Below are positions 33,159 to 39,745 of a DNA stretch of 64,000 nt, piece after piece. The DNA is from Pseudonocardia alaniniphila (GTDB lineage: Bacteria > Actinomycetota > Actinomycetes > Mycobacteriales > Pseudonocardiaceae): positions 1 through 64,000 of the forward strand of contig NZ_JAKXMK010000043.1 in assembly GCF_022524485.1 (NCBI RefSeq), read 5' to 3'. The position numbers were made by a program, and so were the translations under genes. The notes beneath the pieces were generated by a model. It ran no database searches. It saw only the letters and a list, made by a program, of their open reading frames with translations, and had not been told where the DNA came from. How positions within the stretch are numbered: position 1 is the stretch's first letter; each line of letters begins with the position of its first letter.

Positions 33159-34568
33159 TCACACGCCGTGTCCCGCGGGTCGGGATCTGTAGTGCATCCA
33201 CATGGCGTCGGCGAGCAGGAACGCGAGCAGGGACACGCCGAGGACCGGGAGGAAGACTCCGGCGGCCACGGCGACGAGCCCGACCACGAGCACGGCGCCG
33301 GTGCCCGGTCGCTGGTTGCCGGCCGGGCCGGGCATCGCGGCGCTGCGGGTGGGGCGGCGCAGCCACCACATCCGGTAGCCCCAGACGACGAGGCAGATGA
33401 TGCCGAGGGCGAGGACGGCGAGGATGATCTGGTTGGCGACGCCGAACAGCAGGCCCATGTGTGTGTCGATGCCCCAGCGGGCGAGCTTCGCCGCGAGTGG
33501 CCAGTCCGCGAAGCGCAGCTCGTCGACGATCGCGCCGGTCGTGGGGTCGACGGAGACGGCGTCCTGCTTCTCCGGCCACGACCGCTGTACCTGCTTGACG
33601 ACCCAGGCCTCGCCGTCGCCGGGAGTGATGGCGACCGGGTCGGACAACCCGGCCGCTCGGGCCGCGGTCAGCACGCGGTCGGCCGTGCCGGCCATCTGCG
33701 CCGGATCGGTGCCCGACGAACCGTGGCCGGCGGTGCCCCCGGACAGGGTCTGGCTGACCGAGGGAGTCGACCAGTTCAGGGCCTCCCGCAGATCGGAGAC
33801 GTTGGTGCCGGCGAACTGCGACCAGGTCAGGCCGGTCGCGGACAGGAACAGCATGCCGATGGCCGCCCACAGCCCGACGGACCCGTGCCAGGAGCGCAAG
33901 CGGGTGAGGCCTCGCGCTGATCCCTGCGGCAGCAGCGTGCGGCGGACCCGGAGGCGGTTGCGGTGGCGGACGCACCAGAGGGTGAGGCCGCTCAGCGCGA
34001 GTACGCCGAGCCAGCTCGCGGCCAGCTCGCTGTAGACGCGGCCGACGTCGCCCAGCATCAGTGTGCGGTGCAGCTCGTCGAACCACGCCCGGACCGGGAG
34101 CCATTCCCCGAAGGTGTCCAGCACGCCGCGGACCTCGCCGGTGTAGGGGTCGACGAAAGCGGTGCGCGTGTATCCGTCACGGACTCCGGGCGCATCGAAG
34201 GAGACCCGCGTGGTGCCGTCGGGAGTGCTCTGCGGCCGGATCTCGGTGATCGTGCCGGCCGGCACCGCGGCGGCCGCCGCGGCGACCTGCCGTTGCAGGT
34301 CCACCCGCTGATCCCGGATCGGGACGGTGAGCTCCTGGTGGTGTACGAGCTGTTCGAGCTGAGGCGTGACGGTGTACGCCAACCCCGTCACTGCGGCCAC
34401 CAGCAGGAACGGCCCGACGAACAGCCCGACATAGAAATGCAGCCGCAACACCAGCGGCCGCAAGCCGGACCACCACCATGCGCTGCGTCCGCGGGCTTGT
34501 GGGGCTGTCGACATCGGCGGTTGTGGCGCGGAACCGCCGGGTGTCGGGTGATCGAGGATCTCGGACAT
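33159..34568 (-). CDS. PepSY-associated transmembrane protein
   Basis: This is a 469-residue membrane protein of the PepSY_TM family. The first helix is RLHFYVGLFVGPFLLVAAVTG, followed by an extracellular PepSY-like region. A second helix pair lies around ELHRTLMLGDVGRVYSELAASWLGVLALSGLTLW, a third at LRSWHGSVGLWAAIGMLFLSATGL, a second PepSY stretch (VDPTTGAIVDELRFADW), and the C-terminal membrane block (GLLFGVANQIILAVLALGIICLVVWGYRMWW). His residues at helix ends (LHFYVG, WHGSVG, DTHMG) suggest haem or metal binding, as in reductase-like family members linked to metal uptake. ATG at 34568 has AGAAGG upstream. It is the last gene of the minus-strand cluster. Confidence 0.88.
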   Translation of the reverse strand: MSEILDHPTPGGSAPQPPMSTAPQARGRSAWWWSGLRPLVLRLHFYVGLFVGPFLLVAAVTGLAYTVTPQLEQLVHHQELTVPIRDQRVDLQRQVAAAAAAVPAGTITEIRPQSTPDGTTRVSFDAPGVRDGYTRTAFVDPYTGEVRGVLDTFGEWLPVRAWFDELHRTLMLGDVGRVYSELAASWLGVLALSGLTLWCVRHRNRLRVRRTLLPQGSARGLTRLRSWHGSVGLWAAIGMLFLSATGLTWSQFAGTNVSDLREALNWSTPSVSQTLSGGTAGHGSSGTDPAQMAGTADRVLTAARAAGLSDPVAITPGDGEAWVVKQVQRSWPEKQDAVSVDPTTGAIVDELRFADWPLAAKLARWGIDTHMGLLFGVANQIILAVLALGIICLVVWGYRMWWLRRPTRSAAMPGPAGNQRPGTGAVLVVGLVAVAAGVFLPVLGVSLLAFLLADAMWMHYRSRPAGHGV

Positions 34569-34658
34569 CGCCGGCCTTCTGGTCGGGGGTGGGGGACATG
34601 GACGCACCGGCCGCGACGGAGCGGCCCATCGATCCGGTCGAGAACGGGGGGAGGCTGC

Positions 34659-35429
34659 TCAGCGCATGGCGAGCAGCGCTGCGGCCATGCCGAGGCTCAT
34701 CAGCAGGTGGCAAGCGGCGTCGAGCCGGGGTCCGGTCAGTTGCGCGACACCGGATGATGCGGTTCGGGTGATGACGGCTGTCGCTGCGCCGGAGGCCGGC
34801 ACGGACGACCGGACGTCGGACGGGGAGACCTGCGCAGCAGCCGGCCGGAACAGCCGAGACGACCACATCGCCATCGCGGCGACCAGAAGTACGACGAACG
34901 CGTAGGTGACCACACGAGCCCAGGTCGGCGGCCCGCCCACGGCACTCATATCCATCCCGTCAGGACCGTTCGCGCTGTGCATTCCCGGCATGTCGTCCAT
35001 GCCCGCCATCGAGGCGTGGTCAGCGTGCGCGCCGCCTCCCGACGACATGTCCATGCGCATGCCGGATCCGCTCATCAGAACGGGCATGGCGGCGACCATC
35101 CACACCATCGCGGCCGACATGACGAGGTGGTAGGCCGTCGCGATGCGGCCGTGTCCGGGTTCGGGCCTGGCGATACGGCCCAGGAACCACAGCCCGAGCA
35201 GGCCGAAGACCACGATCTGCAGGATTCCGCTCGCGGTGTCCGGGCCGCCGCTGTATGCCCACGTCATGGCGATCATCGCCAAGCTCATCAACAGGTGCGT
35301 CAGCTCCGCGACACGGTCACCGTCGGTCGCCGCGCCGGAGACCAGCCCGGCGAACCGAACCAGTGAGTACAGGCCCGTCACGGCGAACACGAGCGTGAAC
35401 GCGATCATCAGCGTGTGGGACGCGAACAC
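34659..35429 (-). CDS. DUF5134 membrane protein with Met/His-rich loop
   Basis: This is a 256-residue protein of unknown function with about six membrane segments: LMIAFTLVFAVTGLYSLV, HLLMSLAMIAMTWAY, ILQIVVFGLLGLWFLG, YHLVMSAAMVWMVAAMPVL, VVTYAFVVLLVAAMAMW and HLLMSLGMAAALL at the C terminus. A loop at about 112-160 is very rich in Met, His and Asp (SGMRMDMSSGGGAHADHASM, then MDDMPGMHS), a composition typical of copper-binding segments. The start is GTG at 35429 with GGAGGG just upstream. It lies between the lipoprotein and PepSY genes. Copper handling is inferred from composition and context. Confidence 0.78.
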   Translation of the reverse strand: MFASHTLMIAFTLVFAVTGLYSLVRFAGLVSGAATDGDRVAELTHLLMSLAMIAMTWAYSGGPDTASGILQIVVFGLLGLWFLGRIARPEPGHGRIATAYHLVMSAAMVWMVAAMPVLMSGSGMRMDMSSGGGAHADHASMAGMDDMPGMHSANGPDGMDMSAVGGPPTWARVVTYAFVVLLVAAMAMWSSRLFRPAAAQVSPSDVRSSVPASGAATAVITRTASSGVAQLTGPRLDAACHLLMSLGMAAALLAMR

Positions 35430-35437
35430 ATCACCCT

Positions 35438-35459
35438 CCTCTACTGTCGGTAGAAGAGG
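35438..35459. promoter_or_regulatory. Dyad overlapping the DUF5134 translation start region
   Basis: An imperfect 22-bp dyad (CCTCT at 35438-35442 with AGAGG at 35455-35459, and an inner CT/AG pair flanking CTACTGTCGGTAG) lies 9-30 nt upstream of the DUF5134 GTG start. It overlaps the ribosome site, so it could be an operator or a translation-control hairpin. Confidence 0.3.
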
Positions 35460-35576
35460 TCGTCATCTGTCGGTCGCTGGTTCCACACCGACGGTCACAT
35501 CTCACTTCGGGCCGCGCATGAAGGGCCGCCGGCCGCGGCGGACCGCGGCGATCTCGCGATCGGCCGGCACTGCCGG

Positions 35577-36146
35577 CTAGTGCCGGTGGCCGGGTTCGTC
35601 CACGGTGAGCACGCGCCATGGGGCGGGGAATATTCGCCATTTCCCGTTGACGTGCACCAGGCCGTCGAGAATCACGCCGCTGGTTTGGCCGGGTGCGACG
35701 AAGACGATCTCATAGATCGTCAGTCCGGGTTTCAAATGCGGCGCGATCGCTCGGTAACCGCCCGGGAACTGGGGCGCGGCGCCGGTCCCGGCCGCGAGTT
35801 GTTCGCTCGTCGCCATCTCGATCCTGAACTCGGTCTGGCCCGGCGCGGGGGACACGATCCACGACGGCTTCGCCCAGAATCCGTCGTAGTGGATCCGTGC
35901 GGCGGCGAGCACCTCCTCGTCGAAGACGGCGGCGTAGTCTTCGTACGCCGGTTCGAGAGCCAGGGTGAGCGCCAACGGGTTCGCGTCAGGCTTCAAGAAT
36001 TCTTCGGCGATCAGGCGAACCCCCTCGGGAGGCCCCGGATAGCTCGCCAGTTCCGGACCTCGGCATCCAGTCGCGAGAAGACTCAGGAGGGCCGCCGCGA
36101 GTGCCCAGGGGCGTCGAAATCGGGGTCTGGCTCGATCATGTTTCAT
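35577..36146 (-). CDS. Putative lipoprotein, cluster member
   Basis: I do not recognise this protein. The 189 residues start with a basic region and helix (RRPWALAAALLSLLATGC) ending in a lipobox, so it should be lipid-anchored outside. The mature part has no known motif. It contains LALEPAYEDYAAVFDEEVLAAARIHYDGFW and a C-terminal beta-rich stretch (LTIYEIVFVAPGQTSGVILDGLVHVNGKWRIFPAPWRVL) that resembles small NTF2-like/assay-chaperone folds. ATG at 36146 has GGAGG 5 nt upstream. It sits between YcnI and DUF5134 genes, 67 bp after the former. Confidence 0.65.
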   Translation of the reverse strand: MKHDRARPRFRRPWALAAALLSLLATGCRGPELASYPGPPEGVRLIAEEFLKPDANPLALTLALEPAYEDYAAVFDEEVLAAARIHYDGFWAKPSWIVSPAPGQTEFRIEMATSEQLAAGTGAAPQFPGGYRAIAPHLKPGLTIYEIVFVAPGQTSGVILDGLVHVNGKWRIFPAPWRVLTVDEPGHRH

Positions 36147-36213
36147 CGTGCCTCCGGATCTGCTCCAACGCCGCGGCGGCCGAGCGCGCGGCCGGAGTTC
36201 GATCGCGCCGGGT

Positions 36214-36984
36214 TCAGTTTCTTTTCGCTGCGCGGCGGGCGTGCAGGAGGGCGCCGACACCGACGCCGAGACCGAGCGCTCCGAGAAGCAGGCCGGCGCC
36301 GCCGAGCCAACGAGCGGTGGAGTCGGTCTCGCCGGCACGTGGACCGTTCCCGCTCCCAGGAGCCGCGCTCTGATCGCGCCCAGTCGGAGTGGCGGCGGTC
36401 AGCATGATTCTCGGGGCGGGCCGCTCGGGCTCGGAGCCGTCGGGATTCGGCGGCTGGTTCCAGTCGACGACCTCACCGTTGTCGTACGTCTGACTGGTCG
36501 GCAGGATCACCTCGCTGACGCCGGTCGGGAATTCGATCAGGACCGGGAATTCGAGGTACTGCCCGGGCGCGATGCGGTTACCGGGGGCCGCGGTCCAGGT
36601 GACCGAGCCGATGGCTTCTGTGAGCGTCTCACCGTCGACCTGCACCGGCGGATTGAGCGGGACCGTCCTCGTGGTCGCGTTCCAGCCCGGAATGGGCGTG
36701 GTGGACACCGAGGTGATCGGATGATCGGTGGGCATGGTGACCGACAGGGCGATGGTGTCTGCGACATCGGACTCATCGGGCACACGAAAAGCGATGACGG
36801 TCTCGCTGCCCTGCGTCGCAGTGTCGGGCTGCGGTGTGACGTGGGCAAAGGCCGGGGTGGCGCCGACGAAGGCAACTGCTCCGGCGACGGTGACGACAGC
36901 AGCGACACGCGGGATGGCGCGACGTGCGGTTCGGCTCGCAGAACACTCGGACGGGGGAAATTCCGCTGTGGAGGGTCTGGCCAT
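36214..36984 (-). CDS. YcnI/DUF1775 copper-binding-type membrane-anchored protein
   Basis: This is a 256-residue exported protein of the DUF1775 family, known from YcnI of Bacillus to bind copper through the N-terminal His of the mature chain. Here the signal peptide (about residues 22-47, AAVVTVAGAVAFVGATPAFA) is followed directly by His (AHVTPQPDTA), fitting that His-brace. The domain also keeps the family Trp (GSVTWTAAPGNRI) and the NGEVVDWNQ region. A C-terminal helix (GGAGLLLGALGLGVGVGALLHA) and basic tail anchor it. It lies within the putative copper-handling cluster. Confidence 0.88.
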   Translation of the reverse strand: MARPSTAEFPPSECSASRTARRAIPRVAAVVTVAGAVAFVGATPAFAHVTPQPDTATQGSETVIAFRVPDESDVADTIALSVTMPTDHPITSVSTTPIPGWNATTRTVPLNPPVQVDGETLTEAIGSVTWTAAPGNRIAPGQYLEFPVLIEFPTGVSEVILPTSQTYDNGEVVDWNQPPNPDGSEPERPAPRIMLTAATPTGRDQSAAPGSGNGPRAGETDSTARWLGGAGLLLGALGLGVGVGALLHARRAAKRN

Positions 36985-37039
36985 GGATGACTCCGGAGAA
37001 CGGGCGCGCTATCGGACTGAGGGGCAGGGTGCGAAGCGC

Positions 37040-37594
37040 TCAATGCTGGAGCGCTGAGGACCCCACCGGAGGCCCACGGCGAATATGCGCGACTGAGAGA
37101 GCTCGCGCCAGATGCGCGGGGACCGCGGGCTCGGGCACGACCACTCTCGGCAGCGGGCACTGCACGGCTGGAAGGACGAGCCGTCGTGGCACTACCCGGC
37201 GCAGTACGGCACCTACCGCGAGCATCGCGGCATCGGCGTGACGCACCGCCACGGCGGTGGCGACGGTGACCGCGGCATGCATCCCGAGCATCCGCCAGCT
37301 CGACATCGCCATCGGATCCGCAACAGCGTGGGTCGGGTGCATCAGCACCATCAGGTAGTGCAGGACGACCTGGCCCGCGGCGAGTCGTACAACGGTGCCC
37401 GCCACGCCGGCGACGTGCCGAGCGATGGCCACGAACACCCCTGTGAGCAGCGGGAACAAGAGAATCAGCAGCGCAAGCGACGGAATCGTGCCGCCGCCTG
37501 CGAGGTGTCCGGCCGCGGTGAGCAATGAGGTCGTTCCGGCCAGCACGACGCCACGCAGGATCCCCTGGCTGCCTCCGGCCTCGTCGCTGCTCAT
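37040..37594 (-). CDS. Small polytopic membrane protein, cluster member
   Basis: This protein has 184 residues, unknown function, and about four membrane segments (ILRGVVLAGTTSLLTAAGHL, LALLILLFPLLTGVFVAIA, VVRLAAGQVVLHYLMVLMHP, MHAAVTVATAVAVRHADAAM). Met/His pairs sit at the membrane edges (VLMHPTHAV, MLGMHAAV), suggesting metal binding. The start at 37594 (MSSDEAGG) is preferred over an upstream GTG-type start. It is the first gene of the minus-strand cluster, 55 bp before the YcnI gene. Similar proteins often accompany YcnI genes. Confidence 0.68.
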   Translation of the reverse strand: MSSDEAGGSQGILRGVVLAGTTSLLTAAGHLAGGGTIPSLALLILLFPLLTGVFVAIARHVAGVAGTVVRLAAGQVVLHYLMVLMHPTHAVADPMAMSSWRMLGMHAAVTVATAVAVRHADAAMLAVGAVLRRVVPRRLVLPAVQCPLPRVVVPEPAVPAHLARALSVAHIRRGPPVGSSALQH

Positions 37595-37689
37595 ACGGGC
37601 AGAACGTAGCCTCGGCAACCGCAAGTCGCTGGGTGTTCATGGTGGGGCGCGAGCAGGTGAAGGTCCGGCAGACCCGTACCCGTGCACAA

Positions 37690-37968
37690 CCGGCCATGCG
37701 CCGTCCGTGGGTTCGCGCTGCGGCCCGGGTCCTCCGAGGTCCTGGTGTCGCAGGCGGGCACGGCCAGGGAAGAGCGACGGTGCGAAGCGGCGGCCGCAGA
37801 GCCCGTGCCTGTGCCCGCACGAGCGCGTGGGGCCGACATGCACCGGGACGCGCTCCGTCCGGGCGTCGATGCTCGTCAGCAGGCCGTCGACGCCCTCGCC
37901 ACGTGCAGGGCGAACGCGCTGTCCGTGCCCGAGGACCAGCTCACCCAGGAACGCCCCGGAGCCGACAT
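37690..37968 (-). pseudogene. Decayed ATP-pyrophosphatase (Dph6-like) gene fragment
   Basis: Three reading frames on this strand together resemble the N-terminal half of an N-type ATP-pyrophosphatase. Starting at the ATG at 37968, the first frame gives MSAPGRSWVSWSSGTDSAFALHVAR (PP-loop-like SSGxDSA) and then stops. The second gives EGVDGLLTSIDARTERVPVHVG. The third, starting near 37820, gives VRAQARALRPPLRTVALPWPCP. Intact family members run through exactly these blocks in order. Two frameshifts and loss of the C-terminal half mean no product is expected. The Lys usually found in the PP-loop is Thr here. It lies between the copper-type cluster and the response regulator. Confidence 0.6.
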
Positions 37969-38042
37969 CGTCGCCCACGGTAGCCCGCCTCGCGGGTGCA
38001 TCCCGGTGGTCGCCGCGCGGGCCGCATCGCTGAACGCCTGAC

Positions 38043-38064
38043 GATCCGGTTCTGGCACCGGATC
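38043..38064. terminator. Small hairpin upstream of the response regulator
   Basis: An 8-bp stem (38043-38050 with 38057-38064, GATCCGGT/ACCGGATC) and 6-nt loop lie between the pseudogene and the response regulator promoter. It could be a relic terminator or regulatory hairpin. Confidence 0.35.
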
Positions 38065-38221
38065 AGGGGCTTCGGTGCTGCCTGACATGAGTCGGTATGT
38101 TGCTCGCCAGGAAGGTCATGGATCACCCGATATTAAGTGTCTCCCAATGCGCCTGTGAACACGCTGAAGATCAGTGGTTCCGATACAGCGAAATAACAGT
38201 GTTGCTTGCGACAATATCGCC

Positions 38222-38923
38222 ATGACCGGCCACCTGCTCCTCATTGAGGACGACCTGACAATCGGAGAAGTTCTGACCTCGAGTCTCCGTGTCCGCGGTC
38301 ATGAGGTGGTGTGGGAGCGGTTCGGAGAGAAGGGGCTCGCCCAGGCGTCGGTGACGCCTTTCGACCTCGTGCTGCTGGACCTCGGCCTGCCGGACATCGA
38401 CGGAATCGAGGTCTGCCGACAGCTGCGCCACGCTCAGCCTGCCTGCGTGATAGTCATGCTGACGGCCCGATCGGCTGAGATGGATGTCGTGGTCGGACTC
38501 GATGCGGGGGCCGATGACTACTTGTTCAAGCCGGTCCGGCTCAGCGAACTCCTTGCTCGTGTTCGTGCGCATCTGCGCCGCAACGAGGGGCCGGGTCGGT
38601 CTGTGCGACCGGTGGGTGACCTGGTCGTCGACCTCTCCCGTCGTCGTGCGACGGTCGCCGGGCGGGAGCTGCAGCTGCGTCCCAAGGAGTTCGACCTGCT
38701 CGCCCGCCTGGCCGCGGAGCCCGCGGCGGCGCTGAGCCGGAAGACGCTGATGACGGATGTCTGGGACGAGCACTGGTTCGGCCCGACCAAAACGCTCGAC
38801 GTTCATATTGCTGCGCTGCGCCGGAAGATGGGGAGAGCCGCATCTGCGGCAGTCCGTGTTCCGAAGATCGTCACCGTTCGCGGCCACGGATACATGCTGG
38901 AGATCAGCCCTTGTGAAGGGTGA
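38222..38923 (+). CDS. OmpR/PhoB-family response regulator
   Basis: This is a 233-residue two-component regulator. The receiver domain has E9-D10-D11, the phosphoacceptor Asp53 (LLDLGLPDIDG) and Lys in LFKPVRLSEL. The winged helix (about 130-228) has LRPKEFDLLARLAAEP and ends TVRGHGYMLE. The ATG at 38222 is chosen; the upstream in-frame codon lacks a ribosome site. The upstream region is AT-rich and promoter-like. Its only neighbouring kinase is a truncated fragment on the opposite strand whose end overlaps this gene by 20 bp, so it is probably orphan or served by another kinase. Confidence 0.9.
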   Translation: MTGHLLLIEDDLTIGEVLTSSLRVRGHEVVWERFGEKGLAQASVTPFDLVLLDLGLPDIDGIEVCRQLRHAQPACVIVMLTARSAEMDVVVGLDAGADDYLFKPVRLSELLARVRAHLRRNEGPGRSVRPVGDLVVDLSRRRATVAGRELQLRPKEFDLLARLAAEPAAALSRKTLMTDVWDEHWFGPTKTLDVHIAALRRKMGRAASAAVRVPKIVTVRGHGYMLEISPCEG

Positions 38924-39437
38924 CCGCCCGCGCCTGGTCCTGGCTGCTGATCGTCCTCGACGGCCCGAGCTCGACCGTGATCATCCAGAATTCCTGCGGC
39001 CGGAAGCAGGAGGGTGAATGTGGGCGGGTCCGGCCGGCGAGCAACAGCCGGCCACCTTCGGCCTGGGCAAGGCGGCGGGCCGATGGGAGACCGATTCCAT
39101 TTCCGCTGCGCCGTTCCGCCCTGCGCGCGAACAACACATCCGTGGGCTCGCGGATGCCCGAGCCCACGTCCGACACGTCGATCGCCACAGCGTCAGGGGC
39201 ATCGCGCACCGTGACGTCAACGGTGCCCACGCCGTGAGTCAGCGCGTTGTCGATGAGGACTGCGAGTACTTGCCGGATCGCAGCCGTAGAGCCCAGGGGC
39301 TCCTCCCCGGAGCCCCTCGAGCTGACGCGGAGGTCGCGGTTCTGCAGCGCGAGACGGCCGACTGCACCCGTGGGAGTCCGAGGGGCGCCCCATCCGCTGC
39401 GAACGCGGCCGGACACTACGACAGGGACGACCGTCAT
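38904..39437 (-). pseudogene. Truncated sensor histidine kinase (ATPase domain only)
   Basis: The 177-residue frame contains just the C-terminal kinase ATPase domain: N box VLAVLIDNALTHG, G1 SDVGSGIREP and G2 GNGIGLPSARRLAQAEGG. No sensor, membrane or His-box sequence lies upstream, where the strand carries unrelated AT-rich sequence. The frame then extends about 27 residues past the domain. It converges with the response regulator. It is most likely the remnant of that regulator's cognate kinase after a deletion or rearrangement, although a stand-alone ATPase-domain protein cannot be excluded. Confidence 0.65.
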
Positions 39438-39511
39438 GTCGCCCGCGGACGCCCGGGCGGGTTACGCCGGCTGGGCCTCGTTACATGCAATCGGGGGACA
39501 GATCCCACGGC

Positions 39512-39548
39512 CTGGTAAGTAAACGTATATTTGTGATCGTTTTACCAG
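39512..39548. promoter_or_regulatory. Spaced inverted repeat in AT-rich promoter region
   Basis: CTGGTAA (39512-39518) and TTACCAG (39542-39548) form perfect 7-bp arms about a 23-bp AT-rich spacer, in the ~310-bp gap before the Pls-like gene, which holds no other supported feature. The spacing would suit a dimeric regulator binding on one DNA face, or the footprint of an insertion. Function is inferred only. Confidence 0.35.
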
Positions 39549-39745
39549 ACACTTAACTGTTGAACGCTACTCGAACCTACGGTGGGTAGAGCAAGCCTCT
39601 GTGCCACCTGCAGCAGCCTGCCCTGGTCAGCCCGATGGGGCTGGGCCTCGTCAAATGTGGCGCTTCCGGGGCGGGGTGGGAGAGGGCGCTTGTCGGATCC
39701 GTAACGCGGGGGCATTTCTCGATCTCTTCCAGAGGAGCTCATGCG

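Noticed and set aside
39247..39522. Plus-strand frames antisense to the kinase remnant
   Set aside because: Arg/Pro-rich shadows; the opposite strand holds clear ATPase-domain motifs.
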